In this document: positions 1 to 11,021 of the stretch, in pieces
Layout of the letters: the number at the start of each line of letters is the position of its first letter
How positions within the stretch are numbered: the stretch's first letter is position 1
Assembly (NCBI GenBank): GCA_002964805.2
Contig: PUDQ02000016.1
Coordinates: 959,194-1,023,193 of the forward strand
Reading direction: 5' to 3'
DNA: 64,000 nt
Origin: Trametes villosa
Taxonomy: Eukaryota; Basidiomycota; Agaricomycetes; Polyporales; Polyporaceae
Translations under genes and position numbers: made by a program
Notes under the pieces: generated by a model
The model's database searches: none
Told to the model about the DNA's origin: nothing
The model's input: the letters and a program-made list of their open reading frames with translations, nothing else

Positions 1-140
1 GGAAAGGCGGCCGCTCAAACACCTCCACGACAGGGGCTCGAAGGCGGGCGGCGATGCGTGCAGGCGCTGCGTGCCTCAATATACAACATCCTATCATACA
101 CTAGGAAGCATGAGGCCCGGGATACACTGTGCAGCCTGGG

Positions 141-1001
141 CTAGCAGTCGTCTACTCGGTGAATCTGCAGCGCACGCATCAGAAACGCGCAGCGGGAAAG
201 CGATGGTAAGGCTAGGGTGCGCACCTCTGCCGCGAGCCGCGTCCACTCCGTGAGCGAGCGCAGGTACTCGTCGCGCCCCTCGTCCACGGGAATGTCGGGG
301 TGCCACAGCACGAACGACGAGAACGTCGCGTCGGGCCTGAGCACACGCACCGGCCCCTCGTCCTGACCCCCGCTATCCTGGTCCGCGTCCTCGTCCAATG
401 GCGCCTCATCGTCGACGTCGATTACCGCCTCTGCAGCGCGTTTCGCCTGCCGTGTCGTGCGCCCGGCGGCTTTCGATTTTGACTTTGCGCGCGCCTTCGA
501 GTCCTGCTCTTCTGCCGCCCTGGAGGGTGGCGCGGTGCCTTTGCCCTTGTTGTCCTCCGGCGCGCGTAGGACGACGCCCGCATACCCCTCCGGAAGGTCG
601 ACTTTGAGGCCATGCATTGCGCGACCTCGGAACGCGGCCGTATAGTGGCGGGATTCGGAGCCCTGGGTGCTGTCCACGGGCTCTGCCATGTCGACATCCA
701 CAACTGTCGCAGACGAGCTTGCGGGCCCTAGTGAAGCGGCGGGTACTGAGGATGTGGATGAGCTTGCAACGAGCGTCGCCTGAGAGTCGGAGGTCTCCTG
801 GGTTTGAGACTGCTCGGGAGCTGGGAGGGTCTCTTTCGTGTCGCGTCCGTAGGTAGGCTCTGGTGCATCGCGAATGCGGAAGTAGGTGGAGATGGGAGCC
901 GGGCCAGAGTAGGCGATGTGGAAGGGCATGAGGTGGGGAGTTGTCGCAGGAAGGGAGCCATCAGACGAGGATATCTTCAGGGAAGGTGGGGCAGAGGTCA
1001 T
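141..1001 (-). CDS. Ribonuclease H2 subunit C (non-catalytic subunit)
   Basis: Structural subunit of the trimeric RNase H2, which nicks DNA at embedded ribonucleotides and removes RNA from RNA/DNA hybrids in the nucleus. Exons 225..1001 and 141..164 give 266 residues. The N-terminal part has the family strand PFHIAYSGPAPISTYF. A central segment carries AFRGRAMHGLKVDLPEGYAG, the usual conserved block. The C-terminal part has the paired pattern FVLWHPDIP...D...SLTEWTRLAAEIH. A charged, Ser/Ala-rich and Lys/Arg-rich linker lies between these blocks. The 60-base intron 165..224 is in frame and stop-free, so the unspliced frame is also open; splicing restores the conserved LAAEIH end. I chose the ATG at 1001 (context GCCATGACC); an in-frame ATG at 1073 would add 24 residues of low similarity. 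Family call is confident from motif order. Confidence 0.85.
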   Translation of the reverse strand: MTSAPPSLKISSSDGSLPATTPHLMPFHIAYSGPAPISTYFRIRDAPEPTYGRDTKETLPAPEQSQTQETSDSQATLVASSSTSSVPAASLGPASSSATVVDVDMAEPVDSTQGSESRHYTAAFRGRAMHGLKVDLPEGYAGVVLRAPEDNKGKGTAPPSRAAEEQDSKARAKSKSKAAGRTTRQAKRAAEAVIDVDDEAPLDEDADQDSGGQDEGPVRVLRPDATFSSFVLWHPDIPVDEGRDEYLRSLTEWTRLAAEVRTLALPSLSRCAFLMRALQIHRVDDC

Positions 1002-1310
1002 GGCGATCTTAGTGCGAGTCGCGAGTGTTAGGGCTGGGAGAGGGAGAGAGACGCGTCGACATGCACCAGCCACAGCGCGTCTTCTGACGCGAAACGCCCG
1101 GCCCTAAATCATCAGCGATCGCCGCCCCGCAAGTTGCTGCAACCTAACCACCTATGCAAGAGCCGCAAAAAGAAGGCAAGAACTACTGGGGAACTCTGAA
1201 GAACGCGGGGCATAAAAGACATGAATAAGGCTGGCAGCAAAAATCAAAGTGATGAGAGCGGATTCTAACACTTGAAGCCTCGTCCCTCTTGCAGGCAGAC
1301 CAAAAGTATA

Positions 1311-1400
1311 TGACGACAGTGGGATTCGAACCCACGCCCTTTCGGACTAGATAGGACAGTATCCTGATTCTAGCGCCTTAGACCGCTCGGCCATATCGCC
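1311..1400 (-). tRNA. tRNA-Leu(CAG) with a 10-nt intron
   Basis: Class II tRNA on the minus strand. The acceptor arm GGCGATA pairs with TGTCGTC (one G-U near each end). The D-arm reads TGGCCGAGCGGTCTAAGGCG, typical of tRNA-Leu. The anticodon stem is CTAGA/TCTAG, and the T arm is GTGGGTTCGAATCCCAC. The interval between the anticodon stems is 17 nt. Removing about 10 nt at the canonical position after nucleotide 37 leaves a 7-nt loop with anticodon CAG. CCA is not encoded, as expected in a eukaryote. Confidence 0.9.
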
Positions 1401-1755
1401 GTGTATGACGGTGGAATGGTTTGCAATATATGGCGACGACTCAGGAGGAACCGGGAAGTGTACCGGCAGATTCGGCCCACATCTAGGAATACCCGCACAA
1501 GTGGCACGCCGGTCGGGCCAAGTAGAACGCCCACCATGTTAGTCTCGTTCCATCACACCGCCTCGGTACGTAGATTAGAAGTGCTTGAGCCGCGCAGGTA
1601 GGATTGCCCTATAGCATAAGTAGCTTCACGACGTCCTCACAACCGCCACACACTGTGCACGTAGACCACCTGTAAGCTTTGCTACTTCCTCACCTCTTCT
1701 CTACTAGCCGCTTATCCAGCACAGGTCATACCCACGACCTTCGCTTGTGCTACCA

Positions 1756-3650
1756 ATGCCTCTCCAGGATCTCCCCGAAGATGTTCTTATCGACATCTTT
1801 CAACATGTGCACGTACACGACATCGTGTCCCTCAGGCAGGTGAGCCCCAGCACACGCGCGCTCCTCAGCTTTTTCCTGCTCAGGCTTACTGCGATGTGCA
1901 TAGACGTGTCGCGCTCTAGATATGGCTACCCGCGAACGAGCCGTGTGGCATGAGGCCTTGTCGCGACATGCCCGACACAGTGGCCTCCCGATACCCAAGA
2001 GTGAAGAACTTGACCAGTCTGCCCTCTCAGCGAGCCAACTGGAAGCGCTGACTCTGCGTGCCCTGCGTTTCTGGTCAAATTGGCTTTCCCCACGGCCAAA
2101 AGTCCACCGTTCCCTCAGCATACGACCGCACTGGCCGACCACCCCCGCCCGAGGCGCCCGCAACCTCGCAGTCATCTTTCTTCCCAATCATCCCGGCCAT
2201 ATCCTCACTCTGACGCTCTACGACGATGTCCCGAACTATAGACGCTATTGCTTCGAGCTATGGGACGTCGCTGACACTTCTACGGCGTCTTTCGTCGACA
2301 CCGTTCAAGTAGAGGCTTTGATTGGTTATGCTATGAACACCGACCGCGGCTGTCCCAACACTATGACCCTCACTCGCCGGGATCCAGCATCGCAGCAGTA
2401 AGCTGTTCCCTACTTATGATTGAATTATGACAAACTAGAGAGCTCATCGGTTGTCGTTATAGGTGTATCATGGAGGTTTACAAGATCGAGCTTCCTCTAG
2501 TGCAGCCCAATCCGTGCTTTCGGCTACTCAACCAGTTTCCCGGATACAGGAACACTATCGGCTTGCACGGACCGCGCTTGATAGCTACCGACGCCGAGCA
2601 GGACGTTCGCGTGCTCGACGTCGACTCGGGGCGTCTAGAATATACCCTAAAGGCACTTGTCTTGTTAGACGACCCGACGTTACGCTCCCCAGTACGCACC
2701 ACTTGCGCTTGAACAGGGCAAGCGCTAATGCATTTTGAATGCAGGAACGCCAGTGCATGGACGCCGTTATTGTCGACAACTTCGTGCTCAGCTTCTGCAG
2801 GCAGTACATCTATCTCTATCAGTTGCCGTCTCCTTCAGAATCTTCCGCTCCGTTTCATATCCCATCCGAGGTCCAGGATGCTCCGCAGCTGGACCCAATC
2901 GCCACATACAAGTGGCGCTGGCGCATCGACACCCTCGTCGCCCAGCCGCGCCTCGAACCCCGAAATCGTCCCAACGGAAGCCCTGCCAGCTCCGCGTCGG
3001 CCGCCGCGCCGCCACTCATCGACATCCTCATCCGCTTCGACACCTGGTTCCCCTGGCCCGTCAACATCCTGCACCACTTCGCGCTCGTGCCCAACCCCGC
3101 CTACCACCCCACCCTCTCCGCCCCTGCGAACCCCCTGGACCCGTCGACGCTCCCATACCTGCTCTCCGCGCAGGACGGCCCGGCGATGGTGCACTCGATC
3201 CCGTCCCCGCTGCGCATCTTCACGCCCTCGGACGTCGCGCTCGGCGCGCACGGCACCGCGCTCTGGATCGACGCGTCCACGGACGGCGCGGGGCCCGCGC
3301 AGGCGGGCGACCACGGGCAGCGCATCGCGGGCAAGCTGCTCACAAGCGCGCCGCTCCCGCTGTTCCGTGCGCGGGATGCGGGCGATGCGGTGAGCCCGGG
3401 ATTCGTCGAGCCTGCGCAGGCTGGGAACGCGGAAGAGGACCCGGAGGCGGCTGCGGCTGCGGACGCGGGTGCAGGGGGTATAGGAGTAGGGGCGGCGGGG
3501 GCGGTGCGTGGGGGGACGGCGGTGTCGGTGTTCGAGATGCACGAGACGGAGGCGCGCTGGAATAGGGTCGCGGTGGATGAGGAGGGCGGGCGTGTTGCGA
3601 TAGGGCATGTCGATGGGACGGTGCAGGTACTCTCGTATGTGCCGCCGTGA
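1756..3650 (+). CDS. F-box domain protein
   Basis: Likely substrate adaptor of an SCF ubiquitin ligase. Exons 1756..1839, 1904..2397, 2463..2691 and 2745..3650 give 570 residues. The F-box lies at about residues 5-45: LPEDVLIDIFQHVHVHDIVS, then, across intron 1, LRQTCRALDMATRERAVWHE. This junction pattern is a hallmark of the large agaricomycete F-box family and fixes intron 1 (1840..1903, acceptor gcatag). The rest reads like a WD/beta-propeller-type body, with strand pairs such as GPRLIATDAEQDVRVLDV and, at the C-terminus, RVAIGHVDGTVQVLSY. A low-complexity Ala/Gly stretch lies near residues 500-525. The substrate is unknown. The start is the first ATG in frame with the F-box. No frameshift is needed. 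Confidence 0.82.
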
Positions 3651-3926
3651 CTTCCGTGATATATCTGTGGCTTTCGGGTGGGGTAGGCTCGGGATACGCG
3701 GTATGGGATGGCTTGCATAGATGCTACGTTTCGGACACGCCTTCGATAGCTCGCGTGCATTATACCCTGCGAATGATGGATAGAGTTCCCTCGGCCAATA
3801 TATTCTCTCAATCGCACACCGCTCTCACGTTTGTACTGTGTCTTCCGAAGGTCGCTGAGCTAATATCCTCAAGTGCTTCGCAGCGGTAAGAAGTATCTCC
3901 CAAATACCGCACCATTAAAGCAGAGC

Positions 3927-3998
3927 AAAAAGGTGCATAAATATTGAGACCCGTAGGTCTACCACTCCGGGAAAGCGTGTCATCCTTGTGCAGGGGCC

Positions 3999-4029
<31 letters not shown>

Positions 4030-4055
4030 TTCGTATGTCACCCCGAAGGGGACAC
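3927..4055 (-). ncRNA. U6 spliceosomal snRNA
   Basis: The minus strand contains the invariant U6 core: ACAGAGAAGATTAGCATGGC followed by CCCTGCACAAGGATGACACG, preceded by AATTGGAACGATACAGAG. A 5' hairpin (GTGTCCCC-TTCG-GGGGTGACAT type) starts near 4055. A T5 tract (plus-strand A5 at 3927..3931) is a plausible RNA polymerase III terminator. The region after the core differs from animal U6 and can fold a small stem (AGACC/GGGTCT), making the predicted transcript about 125 nt. The exact ends are inferred. Confidence 0.9.
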
Positions 4056-4541
4056 TAGCAGGGGCGGGGTTCATCGTAGCGCCGAGCCATGTTGTGCATA
4101 TCGCTCAGACACCGGGTAGCGTACCAGCGCCTGTATGCGCGGCCTCGCCGAGGCTGCGGCCTGCAGGACCGTTATAAATACAAATACGTAGCATTGTTTC
4201 TCAGTTGACTTGAGGATGAGTGCCGTGGATGAGATTAGCATCGAGTCTACGGCATGGCCGGGAACCTGACATATCTTGACAGGTCAGTCCGATGTCGAAC
4301 TGGACCGAGACGCATCTCACTAACGGTAACTTCAAATGGGTACCAAATTCACTAACATTCAGACCGTTGCGCGCGCCACAAAGATAGTTTAGTCTGCATT
4401 ATGAAGTCAGTCAGAAGGCTACCGGTGAGTGTGCCTAGCTCGCCCGCGCTGTAAGTAGGGATATGTGTCCAGCGCGACGGGAAACAGCGACAAAAACGGA
4501 GAGGGGGTTGAGAGATCGATTATGAAGGAGTCCCTTGACCC
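4056..4541. other. Intergenic, nothing recognised
   Basis: Spacer between the U6 start and the 3' end of the RTA1-family gene. It should contain the upstream part of the U6 promoter, but I see no TATA box at the expected -25 to -30 position; a TATTTATAACGG motif on the minus strand lies too far upstream (about 4163..4174). No coding segment found. Confidence 0.4.
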
Positions 4542-6214
4542 CTACGCCCTCGCCTTCGGGTAGGCCGGGGTGCCGTCGGAGACAGGCTCCTTCGCGCTCC
4601 AGCGGTCGGCCCTGCCGAGCAGGAAGGCAGGGTGGAAGATGTTGAGCGTGAACATCGCGAGCACGATCATCGCGCCGTCGAGCACATCTGGTAGATAAGA
4701 AACAAGCGAGGTGAGCCGTTGTGTCGTTGGCATGAATGCGGGCGCAGAGGAGCTCTGAGCGGCTTACTGAAGTACACCTGGGTCTCAATGATGCGTCCGC
4801 TCCAGCCGTCTTTGAGTTCCTGTGTGAGGTGTTAACGACGCCAATTCAGCGTGCCGGGCACGTATATGCGTGGGCGTCCCCGCGCAAGAGGCGCAGGCCC
4901 GCGCGAGAGGCGCAGGGTCGGCCGGAGTGTGGGCGATGCTTACGATGGTACGGTAGATAGATCTGTGAGGGAGATCGGCGGTCAGTCACAGAGTGAGGTG
5001 GAGTACTCCAGCCAAACATGCTGAAGAACGCGGATAGCGGCGGGGGATAGAACACGTACCGGATGAGGATGAAGATGCCGTCGAGGACGAGGCCGGCGAT
5101 CATAAGCTTGATACCGCTGTCGAGCCCGGAGCTGCTCTTCGGGAACGCGCGGCCCCCGCGGTTGAACGGCCAGTCGAAGCGGTAGCGGAGGAGGAACTCG
5201 GTGGCGAGGATCATGTAGATGCTCACGGCGGCTGCGTCACGGCGGCGCAGGTAGATACGCGCGGTCAGCATATACGAGGGGGTAGGAAGGCGCGTGACGG
5301 GGGATAGCGTACCGAGCTGGAAGGTGATACCGCCCAGCATGATGTGGCCGCCCTACGAGCAGGAGTGGTATGTCAGATCGAGGGGCGGATTGCGATGAGT
5401 GCGGCTAGTGTGCGTGCTGAACGTACGGGGTTGGGGTCCTGGCCGCTCTGCACGGCAGCGGATGCTTTCGCGCCGCCGACGGCTTGGACGACGAGCGCGA
5501 CAACGTCCTGCAGTTTTATCGGTACTGCAAGGCAATAAATGCCGCGGGGAGAGGACGTACGCATGAGCAGAATATGATGGTGTCTATGTCGAGCCGAGCG
5601 GTCAGTACCGGTCGTGATACTAACGGATGATAACTGAGGGGTACAAAGAGGGGTGATACGCACACCACATTGCGCTGAGGCGGCTGTATTGCGGTCCGAT
5701 ACGCTTGATTAGCTGGCCGAGGATGACAAAGTTGGCGGCGATGAGCGGGGTGGGGGCGAGGATCGTCGTGGAAGTCCTGGCGGGGGCGAGAGCGGGTTAA
5801 CCGTCTTGTGTACAGGACAAAGGCGAGCGCGGTGCGTACTGCATGAGAAAGGGCTCCAGGAGGACGGGGTTCAGACTGGACCACAGTCGGCCGCTCCAAC
5901 CGATAATTTCGATTAAGCCGGCGAGGATGGTCGTGATGAAGAGCCACCACAGTCGCGACCAGATGGCTTGTCCGAGATGAATAACTACAGCGACAATTGG
6001 GTCAGCGTAGCAAGGGAGCGGCGAGGTTCCTACCGGTGGTGATGCTGAAGAGGGCGATGAAGAGGATGCAGATCCATTCCGTCGGCACGTATCCGTACAG
6101 ACTATCCTCGCTCGGCGCCGACACATCTGCAGGGATGGTTAGCGGGAAAGACTCCAAGTCCTCGGTGTACTCACTGGCGATGACGGCGGCAGAGGTAGCG
6201 TATTCTGTAGACAT
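4542..6214 (-). CDS. RTA1-family seven-helix membrane protein
   Basis: Member of the fungal RTA1/RTM1/RSB1 group (lipid-translocating exporter-like, linked to resistance to toxic lipophiles). Eleven exons: 6175..6214, 6034..6126, 5840..5984, 5664..5776, 5561..5583, 5427..5507, 5313..5352, 5060..5231, 4944..4962, 4768..4819, 4542..4687; 307 residues. Family landmarks in order: YGYVPTEWICILFIALF, HLGQAIWSRLWWLF, SSLNPVLLEPFLMQTSTTIL, APTPLIAANFVILGQLIKRI, GPQYSRL, IIFCSCDVVALVVQAVGG, GGHIMLGGITFQL, DGWSGRIIETQVYFNVLDGA, and MFTLNIFHPAFLLGR. The 48-base intron 1 and the 19-nt exon 4944..4962 are supported by frame and by the family motif RSIYRT. Hydrophobic stretches match seven helices in the plasma membrane. 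The substrate cannot be told from sequence. Confidence 0.88.
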
Positions 6215-9200
6215 GGGGGAGAAAGTAGTAAAGAGCGAGGGGGGACCGAAGGACGACGAGATTCGGGTGCTAAAACAGGCACTCGACAAACAAACAATAT
6301 ATGGCCCTCGTCAGGGGGGCGCACCGCGGAGAAATCTAGAGCGCGTGTTGGAGGGGCGATGCGGTAGTTGAAGGAAGGGAGGCGGGGGGTGCGTGTATGT
6401 CGGGCGAATTTCGAATGCTGACGGAATTCAAGGCCGTCATCCTAGGAATTGTCTGGGAGCAGTCCGCAGGCGCCCCCTAACTCGCGATATTGCCTGCTAT
6501 CATGGGAAGCCCGATGTTCCCAAGTGCATGCTGCCCCCGCACCGCCTACTGCGCGCCATTCAGGTCCCGCTGCGCTACGTTGTCGACGCAGACTTTAGCG
6601 TTGTGCGTTAGACCAAAAGGAAGAATTCCAAAGACCTTTTACCACAGCCACCCTTGCGTAAGATATGGTCGCGAGCAGTCCAAGAACATCGGAGGGTGCG
6701 GTGCAGTGCACCTCGGACACGCCGGCATCGACCCGGGCGTCGAGAGAGCATGCTGGAGTATTCCATGACATCTCTGCCGGACCGAAGAGTCATCGATATT
6801 GCCGTAGCCATTCACCTCCGCTATCTTCCTCATGGCAAGGCGTGGAGTCGCAACCCGCCTTCTTGCGCAGCTTGATGCATCAGCACGCGCTGCCAGTTGT
6901 TGTACAACAGTAAGCTTTCTAAGCCAGATATAGAGAGATGCAGTCTCACTACACCTAATGAATCGCGCTTCTCATCAATATCGCCAGCGTACCGGCTGAG
7001 ACGCGGCCGTGGGAGGTGGCAGGCATGGGGGCCTGAGGGCCGGATACTATCAGGCTACACCAACGCGGGTTGGGCGCTGGCCGGAGCGGAAAACTTGAAC
7101 ACACTTGTGTAAGGGAGCCATGTCATAGTTAGCTAGCGGTCTATATGGCCCGTTGTGGTGAGGGTCCTGGGGCAAACATGAGCTGTGTCCGGGAGTGTCG
7201 AGTCCTCCGAGGCGGAATATTGGCCTAGAGCGCTCGGTGCCTGAACAACTAGCCATCGTTTTGATCGCCGTATCGGGCTTCAGATCTCCGATCTGAGGCG
7301 TTAGTGCCGCCTATAGAACTCGCGTTTGCTACGCACTTCAGCGAGCCTTGACGCCCAGTGAGAATCGGACATATTCATGCCTATCGCCCTGTATTGACAT
7401 CTATCTACCTCAGCCAGCTTGAGGTGAATACATGCTGATAGCGCTAGCTGGATTGTTTCGTCAATACATACATGCGAATAGATGGGATTTCTATTCCCTC
7501 GTACGCCCAGCTATCCACATCTATCGCCGTCTAGCAGGGTCTGCGCAAATAGATTTCATTACATGACGTGGATACAGGTGCCCGGGACCACAAAATGAAA
7601 CCCGGTCCTATCCGACACCGTACCGGAGGGCGCCGCCTACACGGCGCACGGCGCACGCTCCTCGTGCACCCCCTGGCCCCTACACGCACCGCCGTGTCCC
7701 TCCTCGCACGCGTCCCGTTGAAGTAGACCTTCTGCAGACGTACCTTATGCGTCCCCGGCATCCACTGCACTCCGGTCGCCTCCTACTATGCGCCGCCTAC
7801 TAAGCGTCGGCCATGGGGACTCCGGTTGTTGTGGGCTGAACAGAGTCCAAGGGCTCGATCGACAGACTAGCAGCTAGCAAGCAGCGAGGGCACGCCAGCA
7901 ACCGAAGTGTGGACCAAGAGCGAATGAGCAGAGACGAAGACGAAGAGGACGAGTAGAGGTCGCAGCACAGAGAGTGAGCTGAGAGATAGAGAGGCATTGG
8001 AAGGCAGTAGGAAGCTTCAAAGAGACGGCAAACGTTATCAGAGCGTACGCACAGTCGTCAGTGGCATTCGCCGGATTATATGCACGGTAAGATAATGCAT
8101 GCATACCTTGCGCCCTCCGCCTGTGTGGATTTGATATCAGTGACTGAGCTGTTTCCTCGGCTACTCAGGTTTCTCGTTGAACTGAAATCGCGCCGTCATA
8201 TCTGCCTTTTAAGAAGTGAGCGTTGCAGAGACAATCCTAAGGCAGTGCATACTCACCTGGGTGAGCGGATGGGGCCCGGGGTTCCGCAAGGTGCTGATAC
8301 TTTACTTGCCGGCATGTTGGGCGCGTCCCGGCAAATAGTTTTAGTAACACGATAACGCAGAGAGGGCTGATGCTGCCGCTAGCCGTAGGAGAAAGAATGC
8401 GAGCAATAGAGTTGGGGTAGAAGGGAGACCCGACGAGTGTTTTCTGAGACTATGGGCGGAAGGACTCAGAGGACGTGGTGGGAGGAGTGCAAGATTATCG
8501 GATTGCTGGAATGTCGACAGATTCACAAAGGACAGGCCCGTCATGTGATGGAAGCGAGTTCACTGTGCTGCCTGAGCGCGACAAAAACTCGGGAAGAGCA
8601 CGATCGAGCAGGAATTGTCAGAGAGATAGGTCCCACAAGCGCCCGTCGACGTTGCTTTTCGAGCAACTTTGGCGGCGATAAAACTGATTCGAACTGCCTG
8701 AATAGATGCAAATAGATCGCCGCGAGGCTCGAATAGATTATAATAGCTGCAGCTACACGGGCATAGTTCCTGATAGACCTGAATATGTCCGGTTCTCACT
8801 GGGCTTGACGACCTCTGCTCTCCGCTTGCGAGCTGGGTTGGCCCGTGAGTTGAGTAAAAGCACTGCCCTAGCGGTCGATCTCTGAGATAAGAGCGAAAGA
8901 GTCAACATCAGGGTACCTGCAGGGATCCTGGATGGCAGTGTGGTTCAGCTTGTTCGGCTCTCCAGCTTGAAGCTTGAGCAGGACCGATCGCGAGCTGAGG
9001 CTGACCGGTACCGCATATTTAGTACCAGCCGTGACCCACTGGCCGCCGCAGCCTGGCATAAGTACCAGGCTCTAGCAAACATTTCCCCCACTCACCTTTC
9101 TCTCAGGTACCCTCAGGTCCGCCTCAAGACTCACCGTCGGTGTGCCCGCTGATTGGCAGCGGACCACTTCAAGATGACGCCACGCTCGCTTGCGCACCTA

Positions 9201-9734
9201 CCGAAGGGGGATGGTCGCTTCAAGACGGCGGCGTCCTCAAGCAGGCTGTCGGTGCACCCGCCGACTGGCGGCGGGGTGCTTCAACATGACGCCGCGCGCG
9301 TTTGCACGTCTACCGAAGGGGATGGCGGCTTCAAGATGACGGCGTGTCTGGGCCTGAAGACGCGGACTGTAGTATAGGTGACGGTAAGGTAAGTGTTTCC
9401 TATCCCGAGGGAGGGACTTCGGTCCTGGCGCATACCCTTTCGTGGTCCTCGGGATAAGTACCTGCTTGCGCTCCGACTCTGTCCAGAGCGGCGCGTGGGT
9501 AGGGAAACCAAAATGCGTTTTCTTGCTCGCGGTAGATTCAGAGGTCGCGACTAACGTTGGGCCTGGCACGGGCGTGAGCTAACGTCCGAGTCATCCGCCC
9601 ACGTCGCTGATGAATCTTCACGGTCCACCGATGGTCAAATCGAGTTCGAGATGCAGAACGTAGCAGTAGACTGCAATCATCGTCTATATTGTACACATAT
9701 AAATCAGAGCGGAGGCATGCTGGGAAAAACCTCT
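6215..9734. other. Gene-poor 3.5 kb intergenic region
   Basis: I could assemble no gene here in either strand. It contains AATAGAT/ATCTATC-type repeats (about 7386..7560 and 8699..8745), a GC-rich block at about 7565..7800 unlike its flanks, and a 112-base imperfect tandem duplication at about 9137..9352. The short open frames lack intron structure or known motifs. It may hold degraded mobile-element sequence; this is inference only. Confidence 0.5.
9137..9352. repeat. Imperfect 112-base tandem duplication
   Basis: Two adjacent units begin at 9137 and 9249. Both start TCGGTG, and both carry the series CCGC(T/C)GA, TGACGCC, GCACCTACCGAAGG or the close variant GCACGTCTACCGAAGGG, and GCTTCAAGA. 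The units differ by scattered substitutions and small indels, so the duplication is old. Confidence 0.7.
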
Positions 9735-11021
9735 TCAAGGGTCGCAGTCCTGCGGGCTCGCGAGGAACGCTCGGAGCGTAGGCTCCGGGTGGTCCCATTG
9801 CGCCTAGAAGTAATTTTTGAGCGTGCGCAGGACTGCATATATGCAGGTATGCACTCACAAAATGATTCGTGCCCTTCACGCAGAGCGTGGTCACCTTCCT
9901 CATCGGTGTGCCGTCTCGCGCCGCATCGGCGACCTCTTGACGGAGTAGTTGCGCCGCATACGGGACCTCCCACACGGACTGGTCTCCCCAAACATAGCGC
10001 ACCTCCAGGTCGCGCCACTCGTCACCCGTAGTCTGCTTCTCCTCCCCGCCCTCCGCCGGGGAGAGGTACAGTGCACCTTCACGGAGCGTCTTATACACCC
10101 CCAGCGCCGCGCAGCCGTGCAGCAGCGTCCAGTCCGCGCCGCCGGGCACCCCGGGCGGGACGTGCACGGTCGCCTCGAAGTCCTCCTTCGACATGTGCGC
10201 GATTGTGGAGGGCGGCGTCTGGAGCGCACGGCGCCGCTCGAACGTGTCCAGTGTGGCGCCGTGCGCGAAGTAGGAGGTGATCCAGGACGTGAAGACCTTG
10301 CCGCGCTCCTCGTACGTGAGCGAGGTGTCGAAGAGCGGGTTCCACGGGTCTTGCTCGGGGTAGGGGTAGCCGAGGAGGCAGATCGGGGGGTCTAGAGCGA
10401 GAGAGGCGAGCATATCAGCGGGTGGATAGCATGCCAGTAAGGGGGGTACGTACCGGACAAGACGACCCGGCGAATGTAGTCGCGCAGGTTGACAGCCCCG
10501 ATAGGGAACTCTGCGATATGCTTGAGCATCGCCGTCATCCACGTCGCGCCCATGGACCATCCCACGAGTACGATACCGCCCGTCTCGGACTCGGTGCCGG
10601 CCGTGGGGAGGCTGCGCTCGACGACGAGCTCCTCGATGGACTGGTACAGCTCGTGCGCCCGGTCCCGCATGAACCCCTCGAGCATCTGCTGCGCCGAGCG
10701 GATCTCGTGCTCGTCCGTGAGCGGCTTGTCGGGGACGGGCGGGAGGAGCGCGCGTTCCTCTGCCGTGTACGGCGTGGATCCGGGGTAGCCCCGCCGGTTG
10801 AGCGCGATGATGCGGACGCCGTAAGATGCGGCGAGGGCGATGAGCTTGGAGAATGTGCCTGTAGATCATGTGTCAGTGAGCGGCGTGGGCGGGCGTTACG
10901 GTGTAGAAGGCCGACCTCCATGCCAGACGTATCCGTGCACGATGATGAGGGTCGTGTAGTCATCACGTCCTGCTGGAGCTCCGGAGTCGCTATAAACGGA
11001 GAGGCCGCTGGCGGTAGGCAT
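9735..11021 (-). CDS. Alpha/beta hydrolase fold protein
   Basis: Exons 10916..11021, 10454..10858, 9859..10391 and 9735..9803 encode 370 residues. Fold landmarks in order: TLIIVHGYVWHGGTFSKLI (oxyanion-hole HG), RIIALNRRGYPGSTPY, nucleophile elbow VLVGWSMGA with Ser at about residue 132, a later strand VRYVWGDQSVWEVPYA that can supply the acid, and KGTNHFAQWDHPE with the likely catalytic His. The last exon was fixed because splicing at 9804..9858 joins NHF to AQWDHPEPTLRAFL, a typical family end, and stops at 9735. Cytosolic location is likely, as no signal peptide is seen. The substrate is unknown; such enzymes cover esters, epoxides and lactones. A longer unspliced minus-strand frame covers the same DNA but its 5' half is out of frame with the fold. 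Confidence 0.85.

Noticed and set aside
10454..10869. 5' half of a 443-codon minus-strand open frame over the alpha/beta hydrolase
   Set aside because: In that frame the nucleophile and oxyanion motifs are absent; the true frame of exon 2 gives GWSMG and joins exon 3 by a normal intron at 10392..10453.
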